This document shows positions 24,340 through 35,017 of a DNA stretch of 64,000 nt, piece by piece (positions within the stretch are counted from its first letter, which is position 1; the number at the start of each line of letters is the position of its first letter). The position numbers and the translations under genes were made by a program. The notes under the pieces were generated by a model. That model was not told the DNA's origin. It made no database searches and saw nothing but the letters and a program-made list of their open reading frames with translations. Origin of the DNA: Onychostoma macrolepis (Eukaryota; Chordata; Actinopteri; Cypriniformes; Cyprinidae); contig NC_081156.1 of NCBI RefSeq assembly GCF_012432095.1, forward strand, positions 32,110,277 through 32,174,276. The letters are read 5' to 3'.

Positions 24340-24565
24340 GCCATCAATATTTTACGTCAATTTGACGTTGACTTAACGTTGGATTTTGGTTGCACAACCT
24401 AAAAACAACAAAATCTCAATGTCAGCTGAAGTCGGTATTGGACATCAATTTAACATTGCCATTAGACGTTGAATTTACATTGAATTTTGGTCACCCGACG
24501 TCGCAACCAAAACTTAACCAAATATCAGCGTCTTATGACGTTGTGTGCCTGTTTTGTGCTTGCTG
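24340..24565. repeat. Dispersed repeat rich in ACGTC/GACGTT motifs
   Basis: A stretch with recurring TTGACGTTG, GACGTTGAATT and CCGACGTCGC motifs, absent at the matching point of copy B (about 34,350). It replaces the orphan exon position seen in copy B. Probably a DNA element; the ends were not defined. Confidence 0.45.
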
Positions 24566-24849
24566 GGTTCTCTCTATCTGAAAACAAGTAAAACAATATA
24601 TAAAAAAAAAAAAACAGTAAAATACAACAGTTAGACAACAGACTCAACATAATTGTGAGCTGTGGATCAGCAGTAAAGCTTTGGATAGAAATTCATTCAT
24701 TATGTAGTTTTTTTGCCTCGAAATATCAGTTTCAAAATCCTTCAGAAGGTACACTGACTTCTAATGATGCATTTCTTTCTCATGTGCCCTTTCAAATGTC
24801 TGTTCTGTGAATACGTTTGGTGATTTTTTTTTTTTCTGTGAAGATTTAT

Positions 24850-25380
24850 GTCGATAGGTGTTTAATTCAATTGCAACGCTTGTAAAAGTAAGCTTGTCTG
24901 TCTTTCTCTTTCCTGTCTTTCTGTGTGACAGACATTCTGCTTTTGACTTTCCTACCCATAAGGAGCTCAGCTGGGCTGTTGATCGGTTGCACATGAGAGC
25001 TAATAGAGGGTCTGTCTGCTTCACGATCCTTTTTGCAATTTGGACCACCCTTTCTGCATGGCCGTTGCCCTGAGGGTGGTGAGGGCTTGACTTTATGTGT
25101 CTGGAAAACTGAGGACCGTTGTCACTCACCACCTCATCAGGAATCCCAAATCTGGTGAAGACAGCTTTCAAATTCTGGGTGACATAGGATGTTGTAGTGG
25201 AAGGTAAGTACAGTATCTCCAGGAATCTGGAGTAGTAGTCTGATGCAATTTAATAATTGTGTCTCTTATACTCACAAAGATCAACTGCAATCCTTTTCCA
25301 GGGCCGTTCGGGGAACAGTGTGGAGATCAGTGGCTCTTTCTGCTGGGTATGTCTCAACTCACAACACGTTTGACATGACA
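24850..25380 (-). pseudogene. Gypsy-type integrase fragment
   Basis: On the minus strand, two consecutive pieces match the integrase core of Ty3/Gypsy LTR retrotransposons. RPWKRIAVDLCEY (near 25,280) carries the first catalytic Asp region. TRFGIPDEVVSDNGPQFS (near 25,130) carries the second, and SSPHHPQGNGHAERVVQ the Glu-containing helix. A stop and a frameshift separate the pieces. No LTRs or other pol domains are visible. Confidence 0.85.
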
Positions 25381-25885
25381 TTGCTGCAGGGGCGGCGCTA
25401 TAGGGTGGGCTGAGGGGGCTGAAGCCCTGAATGTTTTTATTACCTTGTCTTGTGCGCATCAAGACTGAGTTTTCATGCGCTTCATAATTCTATTTAACTA
25501 GCTTTCAAACAGCAAAATGCAGCTGCTTCAGGTATCTGTAACATACTGTAGCCTATAAATTCATAATACCGATCTCACCATCTGTCAAAATTAGATTATT
25601 GCTACTGTATAGCAACAAATATAGATTTTTAATCATGGCATTATAGGACACACGCATTTAGAGCGATTATATGAACAGATTGGTTAGCATTTAGCATCTT
25701 TTGCAGGCTTTACTAAGTGTCAAGGCAACAAAATTCAACAAGAAGTTAATAAGTGATTTAAATCGTAGAGAAAATTTTTTCTTTTGCTCTGGCAAAAATG
25801 GTTCTAAACAAAGCCATGTTTTGGGTCTCTGCACATAGCAGTGTTTCGTTACTGAATGAATTTGCGGAGTCTCAGGTCCGTAGGG

Positions 25886-25956
25886 GGAGTGAATGTCCAT
25901 CTGCTCCCCGGGCGCCACAGCAATATGGCTGTCCACTGCTTCGGGTGTGTGTTCAC

Positions 25957-25990
<34 letters not shown>

Positions 25991-26085
25991 TTCACTTCTC
26001 ACTGCTATGTGTGTGCACTTGGGTGGGTTAAATTCCGAGTATGGGTCACCATACTTGGCCACACGTCACGTCCTTTCCTTCCTTT
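25886..26085. repeat. SINE-like fish repeat with (GT)n
   Basis: A GCTCCCCGGGCGCC block, GGTGTGTGTTCACGG, a (GT) run and GAGTATGGGTCACCATACTT are shared with 33,870-34,000. It looks like a short dispersed repeat common in fish; the family name is not certain. Frames through the GT run are not genes. Confidence 0.65.
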
Positions 26086-26274
26086 CCTTAGTGATGCCAT
26101 GTAGACAGAGAAGAGAAGTGGTCCAAGAACTGAGCCCTGAGGCACCCCAGTAGCTAAATGTTGCGACTTGGACACCTCACCTCTCCAAGATACCTTGAAG
26201 GACCTATCTGAGAGGTAAGACTCAAACCACTGGCGTCCGGTTCCTGAGATGCCATTTTCTAACAGGGTTGACAG
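26086..26274 (-). pseudogene. LINE reverse transcriptase fragment, part 2
   Basis: The minus strand reads WFESYLSDRSF, then TGVPQGSVLGPLLFSVYM, an RT motif of L2/CR1-type LINEs. Part 1 lies at 27,938-28,060, on the other side of a hAT-type insertion. Between the parts about 35 RT residues are missing, so a deletion came before or with the insertion. Confidence 0.8.
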
Positions 26275-26673
26275 CAGTGTTCATTTTGGCAGGCATTTTT
26301 TATTTAGTCTTAGTTTTTATCATGAGACGAAAATGCTTTATAGTCTTAGTCACATTTTAGTCATTTGAGTTTCATAGTTTTAGTCTAGTTTTAGTCGACA
26401 AAAAGTCATTGCATTTGTCAACTTTTAGTCATTACTTTTAGTCAAACTGCAGTTACCAACATTTATTTTGGTAGCCATTTTATATGTAGTCTTCAAACAA
26501 AAATAGTCATTAATTCATCTCTCTTTAAATCAATTAAGCTTATGATAAATTTGAATCAAGGATTGAATTTGGAAAAACTGGAATAAATATAAATTTTTTG
26601 GTAGAGATACAAATTAAACATTTTTCAGATACAGTAGTATACATTTAACGTCTTTTCTTGGTTAACATTAATG

Positions 26674-27465
26674 TAGGGATGTCCAGATCCGATCACGTGA
26701 TCGGAAATCGGGCCCGATCACATGGTTCATCAGGACTCGGATATATTTCCTTCTGTGAAACTTACTACTGTGATGACAGTAAGAGTTAGGAGTGCAGTTC
26801 CTAAAAAGCACATTACTGGCTTTGCAAACACTGTGGCACTTTTATTTTTTTTATTTGTTTACATGCCTGCCGGTGTCCTGACATTTTATCCTACCCGTCA
26901 GATTTTCCTACCAGGGCTTACTGCGCACATCAATATTGCGTCTTTTTTCTCATGCTGAACAACAGTATTTAATGTATCTGCATTACTGTAAGGGTAGGTT
27001 TAGGGTTGGGGTAGGTGTAGACATTAATAAATCATAATTTGACAGGTAGCATTTTTCATTGTCGAATTGTACCTACTGTTTTAATGGGAGGTAGCAAAAT
27101 CTGACAGGGTAGCACAAATCAACAGAACACCTGGTATTTTAAGTTGAGGTGCTATCTGTTTTTATATTAGCCTTTTTTTTATATTTACAGTTGCACTAAA
27201 GTCCAAAAGTGAAGAATTTATGTTATTTATTACTTGATTGTTCAAGCTACGTCACAGAAGTGCTCTGTTTGTTAACAGAGTTGTTGAATGTTAAAATAAG
27301 GTGAATTAAATAAAAAATAAGGAACATCCTGGATCCGTTTCTTCGCTCTTCTTTATTCTTTTTTTATGTATTATAGAAGTATTGGATCGGGACTCGGTAT
27401 CGGTAGATACTCAAAATCAAATGACTCGGATTCGAGGGCCAAAAAACCTGATTGGGACATCCCTA
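26674..27465. mobile_element. Second hAT-type element, perfect 8-bp duplication
   Basis: The ends are TAGGGATGTCC and its complement. It is flanked by CATTAATG on both sides (26,666-26,673 and 27,466-27,473), a perfect 8-bp target duplication. Subterminal GATC..CGG motifs are present. It lies wholly inside the element at 26,275-27,937 and has no transposase. Confidence 0.9.
26888..27114. mobile_element. Innermost TIR element, about 227 bp
   Basis: TCCTACCCGTCAGATTTTCC at the left and its near-complement at the right (GGTAGCAAAATCTGACAGGG) form inverted repeats of about 25 bp. It sits inside the 26,674-27,465 element, giving a nest four levels deep counting the LINE. No coding capacity. Confidence 0.65.
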
Positions 27466-27937
27466 CATTAATGACACAGATAGGTATTTAATAGGAATGC
27501 TGTCCATTTAAAACGGATGCATGTAATACTGACACAAGTTCAGTTTTCACCCACCTGTTTACATTCACTTAAGCCATAACCGACTGTATTTTACGTGAGA
27601 TACTTTACACAATAGACATTTGGACTGCTGTGTGTGTATTTGAGCACCAAGAACTGATCAAGAACTTCTATCAGCGCGATTCCGCCTATCACGCCTTCAC
27701 TAACTTTAAGTTAATCGACAACAAATTGTGACTCCCAGGAAAAACGGGACGTCTGTTCACCTTATCCCTAACCCTTCAGGTGCTGAGGCCATTGTTTCAG
27801 ATCGCTAGACACGGCATAAATTTCGTCATAGTTTTTATCATCAGATATTAATTTTAGCTCGTCTCGTCTTAGTCACAGAAAAAAGGTTTGTTAACGAATA
27901 TTTTTCGTCGCCGTCTTAGTTGATGAAATTAACACTG

Positions 27938-28060
27938 GTCGACAGGAGAATCCGCTCTTGCCAGTCTTACGGCTTCAACAACTGAGAGCAAGGCAGTCTC
28001 GGTCGAATGTTCATTTCTGAAGCCAGATTGGTTGCTGTCCAGGAGGTTGTTCTGTGTGAG
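27938..28060 (-). pseudogene. LINE reverse transcriptase fragment, part 1
   Basis: The minus strand reads NLLDSNQSGFRNEHSTETALL, the RT palm region of L2/CR1-type LINEs. It continues into the fragment at 26,086-26,274 after removal of the hAT-type insertion and a short deletion. Confidence 0.8.
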
Positions 28061-28061
28061 T

Positions 28062-28308
28062 GTGACTGTGGAGCTTGCAGGTTGGCAATAAATTATGGTG
28101 TTCTATAAAGAAACTAGTTCAAAATGCATCAGCGTTGCGCAGACCGATCGGCATATGACATCAAAGTACCGCGAGAGTGAATGGAATTCCTCTCACGGTA
28201 CTTTGATGTCATACACCGATCGGTCTGCGCAACGCTGATGCATTTTGAACTAGTTTCTTTATAGAACACCATAATTTATTGCCAACCTGCAAGCTCCATC
28301 ACAGTCAC
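28062..28308. repeat. Near-perfect 247-bp palindrome
   Basis: Arms at 28,062-28,177 and 28,190-28,308 are inverted copies with about three mismatches and one 2-bp indel, around a 12-bp loop (TGAATGGAATTC). They include CAATAAATTATGGTGTTC and CCGATCGG. It directly precedes a transposase-like remnant, so it may be a folded-back terminal repeat of that element. Confidence 0.95.
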
Positions 28309-28309
28309 T

Positions 28310-28960
28310 TACGCTTTCTAGTATTTTCCCGACAACCCCCCCACCAAAACAGAGGAAGAGGCAGAAAAGGCCAAGGACAGAGGTGCATATCAGATGAAAT
28401 AAGGGCCACTATGTGGACTGTGTTGTCACTCAAGGCCTTACAATGGCTGAGGCAGGTCAAAGGGTGCAGCCAAATATTGGGAGATCGACCATATCCTCAA
28501 CAATTCAAACATTTCAGATCAATATCCCACATACAGTAATGTGTAAATTTGTACTTTTGAAATGAATATATGGCATACAAAAGAAGTGCAGCCTACTGCA
28601 TTTCAATACAGTAACTGCCAAACTGTTGCCATAGTTGACATCAGGTAATACTAACAGAGTGCACTGTTATATTGACTACATGACTAAGAATTATGACTAT
28701 CTTGTTTGTGAACAATGACACAAGGACTTTTCATTCTGATAGCACTGATATGTTCACTGACATAAATACTTTCTTTTGAGAGATGAATTAAAGATTTTGA
28801 GCAAGTTACAGGCTTTTGCAGGAAATCCATTGTGTGGAGCTGTTTGAACGAATTGTTTTGAGAAATGCACATACTTCTTTGCAGATATTAAGGATGATTC
28901 AAGAAATGCAGTACATGGACTGGGAAAAACTGTCATTTGTGTTTCCTGCTAGTTAAATGT
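28310..28960 (+). mobile_element. Remnant of a DDE transposon related to IS630/Tc1
   Basis: At 28,345-28,520 two frames joined by one frameshift read an Arg/Gly-rich stretch (RGRGRKGQGQRCISDEIRAT) and then AEAGQRVQPNIGRSTISS. This resembles the N-terminal helix-turn-helix of a transposase abundant in cyprinids. The catalytic core is missing; 28,600-28,960 resembles the 3' end of the same element. Identification is from memory of the family, not from a search. Confidence 0.55.
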
Positions 28961-29250
28961 CAAATACATAAACAAAGAATTACTGTCTCTAAACCTCTTT
29001 TTTTCTTTATTCAAAGTATGGAAACTATCCAAAGATGCAAATATTCATTCACAAATAGAACTTAAAAAAAAAAATAAAAAATAAAACAAATCACTGATTC
29101 AATGATCTGGTCGAGGTGAGTCTCTAACATATTTCCAGTCCTCTGAACTGGTCATGCTCAGCTCAAAATGAGCCAAGAACTGGTGGTAATATGATCATAC
29201 AAGTTATTGATGTCGGTTTTTTATTGTTTTTTGTAAATGAATACATGTTT

Positions 29251-29335
29251 AGATAGATAGATTGATAGATAGAACAATAGACAGACAGACAGACAGACAT
29301 ATAGATAGATAGATAGATGGATAGATGGATAGATG

Positions 29336-29384
<49 letters not shown>
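29251..29384. repeat. (GATA)n microsatellite
   Basis: GATA/GACA tetranucleotide repeat of about 130 bp, near perfect at 29,338-29,380. Frames across it (repeated Ser-Ile-Tyr-Leu) are artefacts. Confidence 0.98.
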
Positions 29385-30693
29385 GTATGATTCAAAGTAA
29401 GCAGGCAACAAACTGAAAAGTAAATGGTTTCCTCAAAGGTGTAGTGATTTGGTTTGCTTTCTAATATATGTTTTGGTTATTCAGTTATGTATCTTATTGT
29501 AGACACTAATATTATTAGATTAATGCTAAAAAATAAAACTGCAAACATTAAGAAACAGATGAGGAAATATTGTTTGCCAACATTTTTTGACATTTTTATT
29601 GTCACACTTAAAAGCAAGCACATTACACCTTTGCAAATATATTATGAATACTTCATGCTTTTTACAATCAACAATTCACAAACGTATTCCTAAATGATAC
29701 ATATGTGCGCATATATAGTGAAATGCTTTAACTAAATACTCATTTCCAGGTAGTAGTGTGACCGGCTCAAAGCCATGACAAATGCAAGGAGGTTTAAAGT
29801 AACATTTATTAATTAGAGGCTACATAATATAAAAAGGAAACGAAATGAAACAAACTAAAAAATAAACAAAATGAGAATCTAACAAAAACAACCGAGGGAA
29901 CCAAAGGAACTGCACATCCACAGGAAGAAACAGGTGACATGAGTTCTGGCTGATGGGGCTCTTATAGCCACACCCACTGGCCGTAGCAGGAGACTTTTGT
30001 CAGGCACAGCAAATTCTAAAGCGTGATAATTAAAGTAAAATATTTTATTATGATAGATTTTGCTAGCTTTGCATTTGTGATGATTCATGTCATGAAAAAA
30101 AAAGTGCCGTTGTTGATATTTTGCTCGGGTGTTCAGTGCAGAACACGCACCTGTGATTAAGAGATTAAACACTGAGATGAAAACATCCTGTGATTATTAA
30201 CTTTAACAAACCTTAACAAACTTCAGCAAACCAAAATTCACCTCGTCCTCCACAAGCACTGGGCTGTACTGGAGATATAAAGATAATAAAGAAGAATACT
30301 GACGGTTATATAAATATTGTTGCAATATAGTATAACTTAGATGTTCTCTGTTTATGTGTGTTATTTTGAATTTACTTACTGCTATAGTTTTAGGGCAAAC
30401 TGTCAAAGAGCTGTAGGTCACCACTGAGAATAAACTGGCCCACTTTTCCTGCATGTTAACAAACACATCTGATGCTCTGATTTTGTGATTTATGAGCTTT
30501 AGACCAAATTGGTTGTTAACTCAGACTTACTGCGTCACTGGCTTCATTTCTATTCACGTTTGTGTCATTTTTATCTGTTAGTGAGAGAACAAACAGTGTT
30601 ATCAACAAAAGGTTTATAAATATAACCTCTGGGTGCATGAACTGATCAAACATTGAATGATTCATGGAATCTGTCATATAATAAGAAAACTCA
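29385..30693. other. No gene recognised between repeats and pigrl-B
   Basis: AT-rich sequence downstream of pigrl-B (3' of its stop on the minus strand). I found no exon with both a plausible frame and splice borders. Confidence 0.45.
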
Positions 30694-33253
30694 TCAGTAC
30701 TGACTATGCTTCTTTCTCAGTATAACTGCTGACACGACAATCACCATCACCATCACCATCAGCAGCACAACCGCTGGAATCCACGCCTCCAGATACACAT
30801 CATGCCTGTGATTGTGAACAAAAAAATAAGCATCTTGTTAGGTCCACGAGAGAAAATATTTATCTCAGTATTTATCAATATTTTAATAAGCTACCAACCC
30901 ATTTCTGTCAAATTCTTCTGAGATTGCAACTGCTGTTGAAGTGTGATGAAACGCTAAAACACATTTTTTAAGATGTTAACATATATGTACAGGTTGCATA
31001 TCAGTGAAAACAATAATAACACATGTCTATTATTAAGGGAAAAGTGCTTATTTTTTAAATTTTTTGGAGCCATTTCATTCTTCCGGCTCAAAAAGCAAAG
31101 TTGAACCTACATCACGAAAAGTGACATATATGCGTTAATTTGCAGTGGTGAAAAATGCAGAAAAAAAAATGTTTTATTATAATTTTGTCATAACCAGTCA
31201 AACTTTTTATCAATTCAATCTGTATTACTTGTTTTGGTTCAGTCACAGTCAAAACAGGAACACGTGGATCCTTGAGAAGGACATCAGAAACTAAATAAAT
31301 AAATACATAAAAATAAAAATATTCATAAACAAAAATTAAACAGACAAAACCTTTTTCTGTCTAACAAGAAACCCTGTGTAGATCTGATTAGTGAATGAGT
31401 TTTACCAGCGACTGTGAGTTGAACAAAGGCCTGTTGATCTCCAGCAGAGCAGAAGTACCAGCCAGAATCAGTCAGTCTCAGTCCAGTCATCAGCACAGTG
31501 AAGGATCTTCTCCCATCATCACTGATCTGGACTGATGAACTCTGGGATGTGTTAGTCCTCCCCACTGTGTAACAGCTCTGATCTTTATATCTGCACCACT
31601 GTTTGACTTTATTCTGATATTCAGAACTGTAGAAACACTGAACACTGAGATCACCACCTTCACGTCCAGATACACTGCTGCTCACCACAGACACATCAGG
31701 AACTGATCACACACACACACACCAGTCATTTAGCATTTATGCTTATGTTATTGCGATTTATGAGGAATTAGAATTTTTCAACTGAATAAAAACTTCATCT
31801 CATACCTGATTGAACTGTCAGATAAAGCTGCTCTTTCTCATCTGGTTCAAATATTCCTCCAATCTCCACAGCACACCAATAAGCTCCAGTGTCTTCATAC
31901 TGAAGGTTTCTCATAGTCACAGTAAAGAAACTCTGATCTGGATGATCAAGTACCGACATTTTTTCTTTGGTTTCATTAGCATATGCCAGAATACTGCAGT
32001 AATTCAATGCTGACTTGGCATCAAAGCACCAGTATTTCTTGTGTTCAGTGTATTTACTGTCATAATAACATGGAATAATGAGTGATCCTCCAGTCTGAAC
32101 CGTCAACACTCTGCTTGCTGATCCTGTGCAGCATTCAGGACCTGTATAAAAAAAAAAAAAAAGATTTACTTTTGAGCTTTTTGTCAATGATAATGATAGA
32201 ACAGTCTTATTTAAATACATGTGTAGTTGTGTACATGCTACACTATTTAGTACAATTACTTTTAAGTTTCCTTTTAGTATTTAAGTTCATAACTTATACA
32301 CATAGTTGATGCAAATCATGTACTTGGACTTCTTATAAATCAAGATCGTAGATTAAAATTAATATGAATGTATAAGGTAACATGCAATATTTTGTCCTGT
32401 GACTGGTCACTATTTCTCTCAAGTTTTTACCTTCAAACCTTCACTAGGTTCATCTTAACCCTTGTGCTGTGCTGGAAATCCTTTGCCTAATTTGGTGTAA
32501 AAAATTACCGGCCTTTTAAAAATTGCTTGAAAATATATCACCAAATCTTAAATTCAGTTTTGTCTACTTGTTTTCTTTCAGTTAGCACAGGTTTCGTATT
32601 TCTTTTTAGAATTAATATATCATAAGCCTTGTTGATCTGAGCTTATGCTCCCCAGTTTTGAATGAAAAAATTGTGGATAATTTTGTCCATTTTAGTCTAA
32701 TTAATTTATTCCAATAACATTAACTAGCATTTTCAAGATAAAGAAATCCTCTTAAAGTCAAAATTACTACATGAGGGTTAAATAGTCCGGTAACACTTTG
32801 GTAACACTTGTTAACTATTAACTACGACTTTTCCCTCAATAAATTCTTAATTTGCTACTTATTAATAGTTAGTAAGGCAGTTGTTAAATTTAGGTATTGG
32901 GTAGGATTAGGGATCTAGAATAAGATAATGCATTAATATGTGCTTAATTAGCACTAATACATGGCTAATATTCTAGTAATGTGCATGCTAATAAGCAACT
33001 AATAGGTGTAACCGTAAAATAAAGTGTTACCTATAGTCCAGTGGTGTGACAAATTAAATCAAATTAAAAAAAGTCTGTGATTATAAAAGAATTATCAAAA
33101 CACTGTTTAAAATAGTTTTAGACAGAGTACACCATGCCATACAGAAAAACATGTCAACTAACTTACCTCTTATGAACCACAGGAAAAACAAAATGAACTT
33201 CTTCAAACTGATTTGTCAAAAAGTAATGTTTTTTCTCTCTGCATCTTCACCAT
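30694..33253 (-). pseudogene. pigrl-B: Ig-V receptor duplicate, probably non-functional
   Basis: Duplicate of pigrl-A. Exons on the minus strand: 33,253-33,167 (signal), 32,141-31,806 (domain 1), 31,702-31,406 (domain 2), 31,290-31,229, 30,932-30,899 and 30,805-30,694 (membrane segment AWIPAVVLLMV... then RKK and a stop). Domain 1 differs from copy A at about 8 of 112 residues; domain 2 is 18 nt longer. Two lesions are visible. A 7-bp deletion in the signal exon (relative to copy A) puts the ATGs out of frame and gives an early TGA. A 1-bp deletion at the donor side of exon 31,290-31,229 makes it 62 nt instead of a multiple of 3, which shifts the membrane exon out of frame unless that exon is skipped. 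Both Ig frames are still open, so the loss is recent or partial. Confidence 0.7.
32789..33031. mobile_element. MITE with GGTAACACTTT ends
   Basis: The ends GGTAACACTTT and AAAGTGTTACC are inverted. They are flanked by AATAGTCC (32,781-32,788) and TATAGTCC (33,032-33,039), an 8-bp duplication with one mismatch. Copy A (about 23,070) lacks it, so it inserted after the gene duplication. It lies in intron 1 of pigrl-B. Confidence 0.9.
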
Positions 33254-33869
33254 GTACTTTTTCTTTGTGAGCTGATCACTCAAGGAGACGCATATGATCT
33301 TAAGTTCTCACTGACTCTCACTTCCTGTATCTGTGCTCTTCAGTTGCTTGTCACAAAAAGTTGATATACAATAAAATGTCATAATGCTTGATTCCAAATG
33401 CTGCAAAAATCACAAGTTACAAATGCATCACTTAGTCGAGCCATTTAAGATTACTCTGATAAAAATGATTTACTTTATGTACAATGTTTCAGCGTTTCCC
33501 TCTTGAGGTTTCTGGGTATAAACGCTGTTCCGTTTTCTAGTTCTCATTTTACAATTACAGAACGACTGGAGTGGGTCACTGCTGAAGTGAGTTACATTTA
33601 TTTATTTGCAGTGGGTGACAACCTCAAATAAAGATGTCAATAGGACTTGAAACAGGATGTGAATGAAGCACTATTTCTGTACAGAGGTTAATACTGGACG
33701 AAAGCTTTTCATCATTTATATGCTGATAAAACACGACAAGACAAAATAGTCTCCATTATGATAAAAAGTGAGATATGGACACATTCTCAGTGCTTCAGTA
33801 TGTTTTTGTAAACATTCACACATCTTTCAAACATTTTCTGCACTTTTAGTTGACTCTTGAGACCCTTGA

Positions 33870-34005
33870 GCAAGGCACCGCACCCCCAACTGCTCCCCGG
33901 GCTGCCCACTGCTCCGGGTGTGTGTTCACTACAGTGTGTGTGCACTTGGATGGGTTAAATGCAGAGCACAAATTCCGAGTATGGGTCACGTCACATCCTT
34001 TCCTT
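33870..34005. repeat. SINE-like repeat, second copy
   Basis: Shares the GCTCCCCGGG, CTCCGGGTGTGTGTTCAC and GAGTATGGGTCACGTCAC blocks with the copy at 25,886-26,085. It lies upstream of pigrl-B and is absent from the matching part of copy A. Confidence 0.65.
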
Positions 34006-34286
34006 CCTTATACGGCACAGTTCACTCATAAGGCTTGTGCTTACAGACAGAGAAATACATGACATGAAATATGCATTAAAATGAAAGATGATCTTCCATT
34101 TAACTGTTACATGTGAAGGAATGTCAAATATTATCCCGGCCTCCAGTTTCTTCAGTCTGCGGGACTCTCTTAGACTTTATAATGAGACTTAAAGAGTTAA
34201 AGTGTCCATCATTTCCCTTTAAGATGATCTCCTTCAGCATCATGAATGTCCATGAGTTTGGTGTTTCCCATCATGAAGCTCTTCCG

Positions 34287-34367
34287 TTAGAGCACCTGGG
34301 CCTGAGCTGGAGCGTTCAGGAAAATCACTGAGGCGTTCTTATAGTCTCCTTCTCTCCAAGGACACAT
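34287..34367 (-). other. Orphan terminal exon of an Ig-receptor gene
   Basis: A minus-strand frame of 26 codons plus stop follows a TTTTCAG acceptor and reads DYKNASVIFLNAP before ending AQAQVL. Such tails with a Tyr in an Asp-Tyr-x-Asn setting are common at the end of fish CMRF35/CD300-like receptors. It lies 1.4 kb beyond the stop of pigrl-C, on the same strand. It could be an alternative last exon of that gene or the leftover of a deleted one; its phase (0) does not match the membrane exon of pigrl-C (phase 1) directly. Confidence 0.45.
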
Positions 34368-34629
34368 CTGAAAACAAGTAAAACAATATCAAATACAGCA
34401 GAAAAACATTTCATCACAGCTGGACACAAGACACAATATCATTGTGAGCTGTGGACCAGCGTAAAGTTTTGCCCAGCACTTCGTTGTGTCATTTCTTGTT
34501 AAAGCAACTGTATGTCAATTTTTTTACTTTAAAATATCAGTTTCAAAATCATTCTGATGGCACACTGACTTCTAACAAGGCGAATGGCTTCTTTTTCTTT
34601 CACAAACGTCTGTTCTAGGAGTGTGTATG

Positions 34630-35017
34630 TTTGATCAGCGGGTGCGAAATTCCACAAAAAAGACGGATTACTTTACGGCAGCAACAAATGCATGTGGACA
34701 GCGATCCACTGTAATTATGGCAGTGCTATATTTACGACAGTGAATTCATTCACTTAACTGTAGGGAGCGCTAAAGTCGCAAAAATACACGAAACTACATG
34801 CAGTTACTTTAAGGATTTGAAGGTTTAATCAGTGCTGCGTTAATGGGCAACATGGGCTGCAGCCCAGGGCCCCGAACACTAGGGGGCCCCTCGAGACAAT
34901 TCTCTTTTGCGTTGGGTTGCCAACCATTGCGTATAATACGGAATCGTCCTGTATTAAAGGCATCAGAGAAGCGTTCTGTATGAAAGCTATATTGAACGCA
35001 GTTCGTCCTGTATTTAA
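34630..35017. other. No gene recognised
   Basis: Unassigned sequence between the duplicated block and a partial MITE. A GGGCTGCAGCCCAGGGCCCC stretch at about 34,855 looks like the edge of a dispersed repeat. Confidence 0.35.

Larger units (their letters stand above)
22640..24780. repeat. Segmental duplication copy A (5' part of pigrl-A)
   Basis: Collinear with 32,430-34,600. Shared blocks include the intron 1 end, the signal exon, the upstream GGTGACAACCTCAAATAAAG block (23,745 and 33,616) and CTGAAAACAAGTAAAACAAT (24,578 and 34,369). Together with 2,581-3,590 it forms one duplicated unit, split in this copy by transposons. Confidence 0.85.
26275..27937. mobile_element. hAT-type element inside a LINE fragment
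   Basis: The ends are CAGTGTTCATTTT and, inverted, CAGTGTTAATTTC. It is flanked by GTTGACAG (26,267-26,274) and GTCGACAG (27,938-27,945), an 8-bp duplication with one mismatch. Repeated TTTAGTC motifs fill the left part. No transposase. It hosts the next element. Confidence 0.85.
32430..34600. repeat. Segmental duplication copy B (5' part of pigrl-B)
   Basis: Collinear with 22,640-24,780. Differences include the small element at 32,789-33,031 and a SINE-like repeat at 33,870-34,000, which are only in this copy. Confidence 0.85.

Noticed and set aside
24850..25380. Possible endogenous retrovirus from the integrase match
   Set aside because: Only a short integrase core is present, with no LTR, gag or envelope; Ty3/Gypsy retrotransposon debris explains it.
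25798..26153. Frames with runs of Val-Cys
   Set aside because: Translation of a (GT)n run inside a SINE-like repeat.
29163..29411. 82-codon frame of repeated Ser-Ile-Tyr-Leu
   Set aside because: Direct translation of the (GATA)n microsatellite.
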